A stretch of DNA of 64,000 nt from Plasmopara viticola (lineage: Eukaryota; Oomycota; Peronosporomycetes; Peronosporales; Peronosporaceae), in contig MBPM02000060.1 of assembly GCA_001695595.3 (NCBI GenBank), forward strand, positions 372,001 to 436,000, given 5' to 3'. A program made the position numbers and the translations under genes. Positions 41,185 through 53,512 of this stretch are shown one piece after another. Position 1 is the stretch's first letter. Every line of letters starts with the position of its first letter. The notes beneath the pieces were generated by a model, which saw only the letters and a program-made list of their open reading frames with translations, had not been told where the DNA came from and did not search any database.

Positions 41185-42210
41185 TGGTTGTAATTCGCTT
41201 GTATATGCTCGTGAGTTTGTGGACAAAAACAACTACACCTCTGCCCGGCTTTGATACCAATCAAATTGAAGACAAATTCTTCGTTGTGAAGGCTAAGGAC
41301 ATAATTGACCCCGACATTTACTATAGTGGGGCTTTCCGCCCTTTCTCAGGATTGCTTGAAAAGTGTGGCGCATTATTTTATTTAACTATTAGTCTAGCTT
41401 AATTGCGTTATAGCGTAGCGAAGGGATTGTCATGTACGCTTTACCTGTACCTCAAATTTAAGAACCCTTTTTTAGGGTCTAATGTATCAATTGGCTTTAA
41501 GAATCGCGTATACTTTGGATTATTCCTCGACGACGCGAATTTCGCCCAAGCAAGTGTCACAATGCAATAGTGTGTTTTCAGAAGCATCGAAAAACGAAAA
41601 AACAATATTTTTTATGTTAACCGAAAAAAATAATGGCATGTGCGGAGCTAAGTCCCAAAATGAGTCCGTGAAAATTAAATTAGTAAACGGTAATCTATTC
41701 ATGCTAATACGAAGCACCAAGTAGTCTATTTAGCTAAGTATAATGTATTCATTAACCTTCTAATTTATCTGTCGCAATCACTAACTTTAGAATTTCATAT
41801 GCTTTCGATTATATCTCGACTTTCATTATTATTTTTTACCCAAACTATGCCAGGTACCTGCCACGTGGCTCGATTGCTTAGTCGCTTCTTCCAGAATAGG
41901 AAATACCTGGTATGATACCCTTAGCATCCGCGAGCATTCACACACAAAAGTGCGACTACCCTACCAACCCGCACTTAATTGGGTGTGTAAGAGTCCCATT
42001 GCTCGAGTTTATATAAAATATATGTACAGCGAAGTTTTGACTTGTACGTACAAACCCGAACTTAAAGCAAGATAGTGTATGTGAATGCTGGGCGAGAGAT
42101 CAAATTTCTGACTTTCGATCTTCACTAAAAGCAACTTTAAGTCGAGAATTAGTGTCCAAGATTAAGTATTGCTCATTAAGCCAAGACGTGGTACTTTTTT
42201 TTATATAAAT
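41185..42210. other. Downstream region, nothing recognised
   Basis: A 72-codon frame (41184-41402) begins at the transporter stop but matches no known domain. Otherwise AT-rich non-coding sequence. Confidence 0.45.
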
Positions 42211-42805
42211 GTAGTTCGTCGCCACTCACTTTTCGCTATTCACTACTCACTCCCCCATTTATGTTACTGAACAACTGACGTCAGAATAAATTTTTTAGGT
42301 TTCATGATTAATCTCAAATACAATATTAGCCTTCGACAAAAGGGCAAGCGGGTTGAAGACGCCGTTCTTTAAGAAAATGTCTCCAAAGAGCAGTGATGGG
42401 CGAGTTCAAGGTTGTTCAGATTGTTCACTATTAATGCCTTCAGGTGCTTAGGAGTGCCATACAAGAAACCTGTCTATTTTTTAATAGTCACTTTACGACA
42501 CGAAGAAGAAGCCTGTTGAGAGTGCTGTCAAAGCTGAAGAGTCTTGTAGTCATTAAATGTAGTTTGCGGAGAATTACTGATGAGGGGCTATACCGAAAGA
42601 CTTGTAATTAATCGTAAGTGCCTGGTAACAAAGCGTGATGGGATAGGTGATGACTTAGACGCCCATGTGGTATGCGAAACAATCATTTCTTAAAGGTTCG
42701 CGTTTGATCTGTTGAAAATAGGATTTATTTTTCCAGTAGCCATTCAGAGCTCGCGAATAGTGCACACGAGTGGTCGAGTGATGAATGGCGAAAAGTGAGC
42801 GGACT
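42211..42805. mobile_element. MITE-like element with ~30-bp terminal inverted repeats
   Basis: Left arm (about 42219-42250, GCCACTCACTTTTCGCTATTCACTACTCAC) is the inverse of the right arm (about 42773-42803, GAGTGATGAATGGCGAAAAGTGAGCGG) with around 4-5 mismatches in 28. Interior about 530 bp, no coding frame. Flanks are both T/A-rich and no exact target duplication could be fixed. Confidence 0.55.
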
Positions 42806-42944
42806 AGCGGCTCCCCTTTTAAATAATTTAAAGTCGTTATTCATATTCGAAATAACCTACAAATACTATCTGATACCGTGGTTTAGGCAATATGACTTTT
42901 CTGAGAGCTTCCTAATACTAAGTACTGCCTTATGACTGATATCT

Positions 42945-43286
42945 AAGATGTTTTATTTGTATTGTATTGTATTACGTTATCGCGTTGCCAAGTTATGCAC
43001 GTGCTAGGCTCAGTCTGGCTAGTCCACGGTGTCCGCATTCGTCGGGTCTCGTTCGGCGGGCAGTGCAGCCAGCACCGAGTTCGTGAGGGTCTTCAATTAT
43101 TTTGTTTAGCTCTGACTTGGTAAGAGCCCAGGTGACGCCCTGGTGCTGGGGACCGTCGCGTCGAGGAGAAGACTCATTAAAAACCTGCAGATGCCCGAGA
43201 GCACCTGCCCGAAGCGCGCGAGCATTTAGCCCCCGCGCTTGGAAGGAGGGCGTCACCCCAACTTTTTCCGAAAAAAGATGTTTTAT
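42945..43286 (-). mobile_element. SINE-like element, copy 3, with 12-bp target duplication
   Basis: Body about 42957-43274, minus orientation like copy 1, flanked by perfect AAGATGTTTTAT copies at 42945-42956 and 43275-43286. Tail reads as ATTAC/AATAC units next to the left duplication. A deletion of about 14 bp relative to copy 1 lies near 43028 (the CTTAGAGTG stretch is missing). Confidence 0.85.
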
Positions 43287-45230
43287 GTTGTCGAAATCAG
43301 TAAGACAGGAGGCCTTACTGTGTAAAATGGGGCATGCGTATTTTATTGATTCGGGGCAATACCACTTTGTAATTTTGGGTTCTTTTTGATTGAAGTAACG
43401 CTGACTACCTCTATTTTGGGCGTATCTGCCGCGCCACGATGATTAGCCAATCAGTCAGATTCGTCAACCACGAGGTCGTTCGTAGCCCACTCCCTTCAGT
43501 TTGGTATCGCATATACGCTCACCATTCGCGGATCTAATTCACTCGTTTATCATGGTTACCACATGTTTGTGGGCCTGTATCACCCATAAGGTCTTGTGGA
43601 CCAATGTTACACGTTTGCACAGTTTTGTAGCCCGCAATCGGTGGCACTATGTTTTTCAATTTTGATTTATAAATTTTGCGTTTTTGGCAGCCATTGCTGC
43701 AAGTAAATTTGATTACATACTTAGGGAGAGTTTGAACCTGTCGTTGCACCTACCTACAAGGAGCAACCAGTAACTTTGATACCTTCCACATTTATCTTGG
43801 GCTCATACTTGCCCAATTTTTTTGAAAGAGTCGTATGCAGAAAATGAGTTGATCTTGGTAATCTTTCTCATTTATTAACCAATAGATCCAAAGCCTCAAC
43901 GTTTTTGGTCCGGGCATTCACAGGCTTAGTTGATGCTTATTAACTTTCTAGGGTAAAAGTTGCGTCTGTCCTGTCGAGCTCCGAGGATTTCAGAGCCAGG
44001 TTTTTATCGAAATAACGGCATTTGAAGCATTTCAATAGTCACTCGATCCAGAACTGACCTTGTTCTGTGGCTCTTTCAAAAGCCGTAGTCAATTCGTTTT
44101 GGCTGACCGCAATGATGCTCCGCGTGCTAATTCATCGACCTGTCAGTTCATACCAAATCAAAGTGTTTTATAATACCCTCGTTTACTTCCGCTTACACGC
44201 AGCAGTCTATGCGCTTGAAAAATCCTTTGAATACATCACGCTCTCACGTTGTAGGCCACTTCACACCTACTGGTCTGGTGCTTTTCTTGTTTTACCGGCG
44301 CGACTTTAGCAGACTAAAAGTTTGTCAACTCAAATAATTAACCCTTGCTTTCCTCAGGTACAGCAACAAGTGTTGCTTCGCTTGGCTACGCTTAAGACAT
44401 CCGGATTTGGTGGGCCTGCGAACACAATCACTCGGGATGTTCTAGGCTGACAAGATGCCCGTCCATAACAATATCAGAGAAACATTTTTTTCTGGAAGCT
44501 GTTTGTGTAGCCAATTTTGAAGCTACTGCCTTCATGCAAGAATTAAGCGTAAAGCGGGCCCAGGTACAGTCACTGTATAAGCATAAGATACTCCGTCTTG
44601 TTCTGGGAGTAAATGTCCTACTTTGGAGCTCATTTTTTCCTTAATTTGAGTATATATGTGCTTACGCTTCACTTGCTTGCGTGCAGGGGAGCGTAAAAAT
44701 TGGCCAAGTTGAACATTCTCTGGATGGAATGCTACCTTGAACAATTTCTCGATATTATTAAAAAAGAAAGCACTAAGGTGAATTGGTCTTATGAGTGGGT
44801 GTCCAGCTAATGCCCCCTTGATACGAAAGCTCGACCCTTTCGCGCTCTGATCCTCTACAATCGTGCCACTATAGTGGCCTCCTCTGCTTTATTAATACAA
44901 ACGAAAAGGCTTTAAATTTATAAACCTTATTGTGTTAATCTCAAGTACCACAATCTTGGATGCTATTGTAGAGCCTAGGCTGTCTTTTCTGGGCGTAGAC
45001 TTTTTTAGATAATTTTGGAATGGTGTGGCTTGCTTTAGCTGTTAAACAGCAGAGAGAACTGCAGCGACAGCATCCTTAGTTGAACAAGAAATTCCAAGAA
45101 ATCTCTTTTTAAGCCGTGCAGTTTTGCATCTGGCAGACGCAAATATGAAAGTTTTGATCATCGCAAGAACTTTGCGAGGGTTTGTTATCTACCTGCATGT
45201 GCGAGTGCTAGGCTTCAGAATGTAATTAGG
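43287..45230. other. Gene desert
   Basis: No gene recognised. A 70-codon minus-strand frame at 43749-43534 overlaps the segment that resembles 16395-16470 (GGACCAATGTTACACGTTTGC against GGACCTATGTTACCCGTCTGC). Confidence 0.45.
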
Positions 45231-45330
45231 TGTGACGAAATCACACACCACCTTGCACAGAAGTGGCGCGCAGAAAGATGGACCGTCTTTCGGTAAATGA
45301 CCTCCGTTATCAGAAGAATTGACGTAATAG
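45231..45330 (+). repeat. LTR-like motif, copy B
   Basis: TGTGACGAAATCACACACCACC followed by TTGCACAGAAGTGGCGCG and GACCGTCTTTCGGTAAATGACC, parallel to the opening of copy C at 46408. Confidence 0.5.
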
Positions 45331-46407
45331 GTTGTGATGAAGAGTTTGATAAGAATCAACAGCCTTTTAGATCGAATATAGCATCGGCCTAGTCAGAATA
45401 ACTTCTGATTTCTCGGGGTTTGCGCAAGTTCTATTGCTATTTACAAAATCTTTAAAGGAATTTTACACCCTCTGTGTTAGAGACGCAATCGACAATGCTG
45501 ACATTAAGTTTTTGGTCCTCAATACTTACCTTAGGTTGTGCAAATAGGCCTCATGAGCCGACTAATTGCTTGACAGCGACTATAGACAAAAAAGTAGTTA
45601 AAGTACGTTAGGGTAAGCGCTCGTAAAGGTCGGAATAATCGTAAGAAAAGACTCTTAACCACTTTTGAGGTTCCTGTCATCATCATTCGGATTTGGCAGT
45701 AGCCATCTACGCGCCATACAACGTATACCCGGACTTATCTTTAAGCAACCCTTCCGTTTTGGAATGAGTATTTGTACAAGTCCTGTTGCGATATCCACTA
45801 TATTATAAACATAACAAGTCGCTACTTTCTTTTGTAACAGACAGTTGAGGACGAGTGCCGGGATTTCAAGTTTGCGTCATTTCGTTTGTTGCGATTATTG
45901 CGAAAACGGTATACATGAGCCTAAGCTTCTCTCGTGGCATGAATTATTTTCTAGTGGCACAGCAATCCGCCTTACTTTTCGAATTGGCGGAAGTTTTGAT
46001 GGTTGGTCTCTGGCCACGACATCCAAGGATCCCTATAATAAGCGATATGCCGTATCTATGGCAGAAAATAAGATATCCAAATCGTCGTATGATCTGCGTT
46101 ATAAACATAAGTGACTGCTTTGGCGGTCGTAGATCGATCACTTGTGACTATATCTGTCAGAATTGTATGTCTAGCTAAACCAACTTTGCATTTGATCTCC
46201 TTCTAGTTATATTAATCACCGAAAACACATTTAAATATTGATTTGACACGGAAAATTTTTGGTCTAAAAGCAAGCTTTCTGAGTAAGCTTTCTTAATGTA
46301 GATCGAACTTCGTTGGGTATTCTAACATATATTGATTGATAAGTGTAATTATAAATTTCAAGCTGGCAATAAAGAAGCTCAGGCTCCCTTCCTACAAATG
46401 CCACCCG

Positions 46408-46800
46408 TTATGATGGGATCACACACCATGTTGCTCAGAGCGAAGAGAGATGAAGAAAATAAGGTCTTCCGGTGAACGACTGTTCATTAATTGTAGCTTA
46501 AAAGTATACACTTCAAAGACTAGCATTTTCAACACATGTTTATTTTAGTTTTGGCCTCTCCCTACGATTCAATCCATGCACCACCTTACACTCTGTAACT
46601 TAATCAAAGGAATTATGTCTATATTGGTATTCTCTAAAATGGCTCTACATTCAAGCCGGTATATATAAAGATAAAGTGCCTATCGTGCATTAGAAGCCAA
46701 TAAATCGAAAGGGCTCTTTAAAAAAGCCATTTGTTACCATAAAGGCAAAGCATTATCAATGACTCGCTAGATCTCCCCCCTTAAGGCTTGAATCTCTTCC
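46408..46800 (+). repeat. LTR-like repeat, copy C
   Basis: Opens TTATGATGGGATCACACACC, contains TCTTCCGGTGAACGAC, AATTGTAGCTTAAAAG, a TATA-like CCGGTATATATAAAG at about 46656-46670 and AAAGTGCCTATCGTGCA. Colinear with copy D (28432). The TATA-like position fits an LTR promoter. Confidence 0.65.
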
Positions 46801-49800
46801 AGCAGGAGTTACTTAATGTTGGCTTAGTAACAATAATCTTTTAATAGGCACTAGAAATACTGTCTGGCGACCGGGTCATTCAACGATGACTTAGGCAGAT
46901 TACAAGAAGGTTACTTCGGCTTCTACACGTACCGCCGCACCCAAAGCTCTTTCTAAACCTAGACCTTCGAGTGTGCCAAAGACCTTTCTCTGATACGTTT
47001 GCCCCCCAGAGAGGCTGAGCTTTGAGGAAGAGCTTCCTACTTTGACAAGGTGGGTCATGCTTCCCTACCTCTTCTTTTTTCTTGATGAGCCACAGACGCT
47101 TCCGCTTTTAGGCGACAAAAATGACAGACGTTTGCCTTACCAGGGCCGTGGAGTAGCTTCATGGTACAGAAATATTGCTAAAACAACCCTCATCGTCGGG
47201 GGATACGCCTTTGGAGATGTCGAACCTTACGTCAAACTCACCGATCATGTAGAACGCCTCAGGATAACCAACGATCTCCAAGGACAAAGGCTCGTCCTAG
47301 GACGTCCTAATTGATAAAAAGCCCCAAAATTAGGGACCGGGAGGAGCGATGCAAAATCAAAGAAGACGATCCTTGTCTTTCCGATGTTCGGTCTAGGTCT
47401 AATGGCCGAAGTTGCAAGGACTTAGGGTCGCCCACCAACCGAGTGCTGACGCAAGTTGCCGTCCCAAGGTAGATGTACTACGCTCTAAATAACGACTCTA
47501 TTGAACATCGAAAGACTTTATGAGTGAGAAATACCAGTCCAATGCAGGCTATGGTGCTGTTCAGCATGCTTACCTATTAACCCACCACTAGGAAATTCAG
47601 TGGGCCACTCGCTGCGTAGCATCTACTAGCGTCACTTTTCCTTGGTGAAGTGACAATCTCCGGCGGAACTATGAGCGTGCTATTAGCACCAGATCAGATT
47701 TAACCGGAGACTTTTTTCGGCATCGTAAGAAACCTAATGACAACAATAAGACTTAGGGGTACGCTCCAATAATGTCGTCATAATATTCGCGAAGGCTTGT
47801 TCTGGAATCGTGTAAGTCCTCATTTTAAAAGTCCCGAGCCCCAAAACTGTCTGTCTTTGCGTCGGTCGGTCTGAGAGCAAGTTGCTGACTTGGTGATTTC
47901 GAGAGAAATCACCTCAATTTTGACATGATGCCAAGCCGGGCACTAAGATTGTACATTCTTGGTGCGAGTACGGCATCACTCTCCCCAGAGATCTAAAGAC
48001 ATCTACTATTATCTGCAATATCCATTGCTTCTTTTTCTAGACCATAACGGCCTTTGAGTAGTCGTTTTGGAGCCGCTTCAACAATTTTCGCAAAATATGT
48101 AGTGCGTTATGAACATGGCACAAAACAAGAAGCCCCAGGCATTCATGACAGTGCCGCTGCATTACTACGTACCTCGCCACTTGTTTTAGTGGTCAGATGA
48201 GACCACTCCAGCCTTGGCCTTGCGCAATTCATATGAGGAGCATGCGGCTCCTGCGCGACCGAGTCTACGTGCTTTTCTCATGGGGTCGGTCTAATTGGTC
48301 ATGCCGCAAAATTGTCAGGGCGACCCCGTACTCTTAAGACTCTCAGGCAAAATTGAACTTCTTTGAAAATTAAGCCACGAGTGATACAGTTGGATCGACC
48401 ACTACGCGTCTAGTGCCAAAGTTCTAACTGCGTCGGGGTGTTGCTTCTTTATGTGACTTTAAGGGCTGACCAACGTACACAATTAAAAAGTATGCGGCTT
48501 AGTCAAATGATCAATACAGTCGTGACTACTTACCACCGTACGGTCACACATACAAGCTTAATGCAAGGTGGAGCGCGGAGAAGATGTGCTGGGGGCATCT
48601 CGGTTCTCATATAAGACCCGAAATCATAGGGATAGAAAACCTCGTCCGAATCTGAGATTTGAGTGCTTTGAATCACCTTGAAAGGTCAACGGTATTTGCT
48701 TTTCGGGATAATAAAGATTTTTCGAAAAATAGTTATGTCCAAGAATACCAAACTTACCATCGCTAGTAGTAGGTCGTAGTACAAAACAACACCCCATTTT
48801 ATTCAACAAAAAGACTTTTGTTTAGCAATAATTTTGCTTGTCATGTGCGAATGCAAAATTATTTCTTGCTCGGGGCTGGCTTGGTCATCGTGAATTGTCT
48901 TGGTCGAACGGATGTCCGGTTTGCTTATATTCAAATCGAGTTACCGTATAAAGTCAGGAGTGATGAATAGCACTCTCCAATTCGTATTAAAGGTTGAGAA
49001 AGTTGATTTTACTTTAACGGGTGCCAACACTTACCTCTTTTACAATGACCTCATCAGTTACGAAAGCTGCTTCCGCAGCTTCGTCTGCGCCTGCTGGAAA
49101 GGATGCGTCTATGACTTGCCTACAGAGATTCAAAAAGCTTCCCACGTTTTCGCGGCGACTAATGCGCGACTAACGCTCTAGTTCACCCGTCTAAGGTGGA
49201 AATGGAGAACGACTCCATTAACTTAAGCCGCACGAAATTGATAAACACGCAAATCATCTTTACGATGATGCAGAAAATAACGCTGTTCAAGTCCGAGACA
49301 TTGCACGTGAAACCTTCGACAAGAAAAGAACGGCTAGTTGGGTGAGCTACTAGAAGACTATTCGCACCTGCTTGAGCTTTAAGCAATTCTACTGATCAGG
49401 AGCGAGTGGCAAAGATCCTGCATCTACAAATATGCGGATCACAGAAATGGTATACTTCCCCGATACAGACGATGGCCATCCATGGGCAAAATTGAAAAAA
49501 ACTGAAATCATTTCAAGCCGATTCAACATGAACAAATTTTTTAGCCTTAAGCTAAAGAGCATGCGGCCTACGCTTTTAAAGCTTTCAATTATCAAGAGCG
49601 AGCAGACGGCCTAGTCGAAGTATTGATCGGTACTAAATGTTAAGCTATCAGCATACATAGTCACTATATCCACGGTCGCAATGCAAATTGTCACAGCGTA
49701 TGAGGTATCAGTCGACAAGTATAGTGGCTGGATCAACAACTTTCAAAAAGCCAAGAGCAAATACGAAAATTCCATTCGGGGCGACAATTCTACAGTCACG

Positions 49801-52800
49801 TATAGATATTACCGATTTCGAAGAATTAAGAAGCTGACCTGCCAAAAGTTTTCATACCAGCTTCGAAGATATCTAGAATGACATTGGATACCACAAACAA
49901 TAATTGCAGCGAAATAAACGCTTCCTATCAAGTAGTTGAGAGACTTTTTGGAAAAAAAGAAATCCGTCACGTTGAGCGCTGAGAAGCTTGTTCAGAAAGA
50001 TCTACCCTCTTTTGCATTAAACTACGATATAGGTTTAGCTGTTTTTTTGTGTTCATATATAGAGGGAAATTTGGCAAATTGAATTCTTTCTGATCAGAAA
50101 GATTTTGACTGTGGTAATGGTTTGAGCGCGGTGATGTCATCAACATATTGGCCGAGGCAATTAATGAGGTTTAAGCCAGCCACCAAGAATGATGCTTCGA
50201 CACCCACAAGTCTTTTGACACAAGAAACGTTTTAGGTGCTTAAGACTTTGCTGTTAAGACGGCGATAACGCCTTGCGCTTTTGACAACGTTGTCGAACAG
50301 CTTCAACGCCCCGGTATAAGCCGTAAAAGGGGCTATGATTGCAAAGGATTCACTTGTAAAGACGCCGACCTTAATTAACTTCTTGCTGATATCACTAGCG
50401 TCAAGGGATAAAAGGGAAGCTAATACATCAGCACACGACAAATTCAATGGGTACTGAAGTATCCAGCGCAATTACTAATGAGCTTTTCAATATCAGAACC
50501 CGACTCTTGAGAAGCCAGAATCAAAGGGTGGCTGCCACTTGGTCTGGAAAGAATTATGGTAAATCGTCAGCACTACCTCCAACACGATTTGTCTAAATAG
50601 CTTAATTTATGAATGATGTATCCTTTACAAAACTACAATTCCCATTCAAGGCGCTCTAAGCGTCCGTGAGCCTAGAGTGCAGTTGCATACTTGGTGGGCT
50701 CACACAAGAAATTTCTCGGCCTCGGCATACTGCCAAGCCAAGCGCAGGAGCTTTAGATCATAGCTCGAGTATGGGGTCACTCTCACTATACTTAGGTATG
50801 CGGCCTAAAGCCTCGCCTTATATATGCAGCGGCTGCCTCTTCTGAAGTCAGACTATAGCGGCTTCAGGGTAATCGTACTGGGAACGACTTACCAGACAGT
50901 TTAGTGGGATAAAGGTTTCACTTCAAAGAATGTCTCGGCACCTGTAATAAAGCATCTTCTTCTTAGTGCACTCTACGTAAGTCTCTGCTAGCTTTCGAGT
51001 TCCGGGATTGCCGAAAAGGCTTCTCCTGCTTTAGCTTCTAACATGCGATACGAGAAGTAGCAGATTCTGCGCGACGGAATACACCGCAAAAATTGCTTCG
51101 AGACTGGCCTCGGTGGTCAGACCGCGCCTTCTTCAGGACGACCTTCATTTTTTAAGAACATTGATAGAAGATATGCTAACTTGGTCGTCAAAGCTTCGAA
51201 GTCGGATCGCCCGCGCCACGTTCAAGCGCGATGTATCTATATTGCGTCAAAGAGTAGTTTGTAGCGAGCTTCAGGTTACGCTTGCTGCTACAAGCACGTA
51301 CTTCTAAGATTAAATGTGAACTTGGCTTTAAAAACATTGCGGCTGCGACGATGGTCACTATCAGCCACAGTTTGAACCTGCATTCTACCTACTAGCAAGG
51401 TTGAGTGCGAAGCAATGGATAATAAAGGGGTCATCATAGGATTTACATGACATCCGCAATTTTAAGAATCGTAGTGCTTGTAAAGACGGCTTCCATCAGC
51501 GGTCTCTTGAAGATTTTATGGCTGGATGAGAATTTTATCTGCCGGCCAACTCCAGAATAGACACAGACCAATTTCCCTTGTTTACTAAAATCAGGAAGGT
51601 GGGTGTTGCTTTATTAGGCAACAGTGAAGTCTATTGAAGCTGGAACTAAGTGAGCGTATCAAAGGAAGCTACTACTCAGGCTTTTATTGGATGCGAAGTT
51701 GCATATCCGAGGCAATTCGTAGGAGCCATATTGTCAACGACTGCACTCCTTTTTCAAGAAAGCAGTTTTCTGTTCCATCGATGCGACCTGCTATTCCAGG
51801 GGATGAGGGAGAGACGCTCCAGCGCTCGGGCCGTTCACATACAAAGAGACCTCGACTTATCCAAGGCGAGTCACCCCAGTAAAGAAGGCCGTCATATTGA
51901 TTTCTTTTGAGATATTAACTTATCATACGTCTACCTTGCTTACAGACAAGGACGTGTAAGCACTGGTAATTCTAAAGCTCAACAAAGAGAACCTTGCTTT
52001 TTGCGAGCTTGTAGCCTCGCCCCAGGTAAGCGAATGCAAACGCAACGCGCAACCAATCATCCATGCTTCAAGCCACCTAATCGTCTATTTTGTATCATTT
52101 ATATTACGTTTTCATCTTGAAGATGAAAATTTTAAGCTTCATCATCCTTGGGGTCCAAGGCAAGTATGAGTAGCAATCTTCTGTGCGGAGCAGCTCAAAA
52201 AGACAACCATTTTACGTTACATTTTCGATATTCAGTAGACTTTAATCAGTTGTTCAGCTTGTCGTACTATTATTGAAAGCCGTGTCAGGAAAGATATCAA
52301 GCAGCTTGCACTGGAAACGTAATTAGCAGCCTATAAGAAATCTGCTTACAAGTTTTTGATTACTTCACTAAATTCCACAGCACCTTCAAAGCGTCTTTTT
52401 CTACAATACACATTTTACGAAAGTGCGTCTTGGTTTGGTGACATGATAGCACCAAAGAATACTAAAACGCGCTTAAGACTTCTCCTGCCTTCTGTCATGG
52501 TCATGTCGGATCTGTTCTCGAACTTACCTGAACCTTTGTGTCTCTTGAGAAGGAAATAGACTTTTTGACAATGTGACCCATATTATTACAGTCTGATCGA
52601 CTGTCAAGTGTGTCAACTTGAGATGTCTGCACTGCTAAAAAGGTTGCTCTCTCGTAATAAATTCTAGGCTCGACCGGTCACTCAATTCTCAGCTTTATGA
52701 CCAGTTTGGCGGTGGCTATAAATACTATCAGCCGTTTTCTGGCCATTAATATTCACTTTTTCACGGCGGCAAATCGAGTTGAGCTTAACACGTTTCTTTC

Positions 52801-53374
52801 TCAATCTTGCTGAACACTGCTAAATTCTACCGCCTCCATCAGTTCTCGATCAAGCACCCACTTTATGTAGAAAGTGTGACCTTTTTTTTGTCATACTCGG
52901 TTTTTTTTAATGCGCTAACCTCTCTCACTGTCACCAGATGCTAAATACCACACTTACTTCGATATTACCCATCTCGATACCGAGTTGATATCGAGCTTTC
53001 TTTCCCTTCATGTTTCTTCGCAACTTTGACTCTGTTAGGTTCTTTGATTGCCCTTGCCCTTTCTCTTGGCATAGACAGCGCCTTATCCCTACATGAGTAG
53101 TTTAACATCGGACCCAATCCTTTTTACATGTAATTTCCGCTGGACACACTGGCACATAAGGTGCACATCCTTTGCGAATTATAGACTTTTTGTTGGTGGA
53201 CGCATATAATTTTGACGAAATCATAGCACGCAAACTTATTCTGCGAGCAACAGGCATTACAGTAATTGGCATAGAAGACCTGAGAAACACATAAGCTAGA
53301 AATTTCTACTGCTTAGTCGAAGTTGTTGGTTTTCTAAAAAAAACTGACCGAAAGCTCATGCCAAATTTTTGAAA
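46801..53374. other. Gene desert with unidentified coding remnants
   Basis: No intact gene. Two coding-looking pieces stand out: 47042-47314 plus (90 codons, with LPYQGRGVASWYRNIAKTTL) and a broken series 49045-49881 plus that starts MTSSVTKAASAASSAPAGKD and later gives KPHEIDKHANHLYDDAE and VDKYSGWINNFQKAKSKYEN. The latter looks like a decayed gag-type or host gene with several stops. I do not recognise either. Confidence 0.4.
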
Positions 53375-53512
53375 TCTCGAGAGCCAAAAGATCCAGTAAT
53401 GCGTTTCAAGCATGGCTACGCTCTTATGGCTACGCTCTACGCTCTTATGGCTACGCTCTATAAGAGCGTTGCCATGCTTGAAACGCATTACAGGATCTTT
53501 TGGCTCTCGAGA
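53375..53512. repeat. 53-bp inverted repeat around a GGCTACGCTCT repeat loop
   Basis: Arms 53375-53427 and 53460-53512 are reverse complements with 2 mismatches in 53. The 32-nt loop and arm edge hold repeated GGCTACGCTCT/TACGCTCTTATGGC units. Each arm starts TCTCGAGAGCCAAAAGATCC. Likely a recent fold-back duplication or MITE-like hairpin. Confidence 0.9.

Noticed and set aside
41184..41402. 72-codon frame overlapping the transporter stop
   Set aside because: No domain, no conserved feature; likely chance.
45845..46178. Overlapping plus-strand frames of 89 and 107 codons
   Set aside because: Two overlapping frames of similar length in a desert, with no domain and no shared start context.
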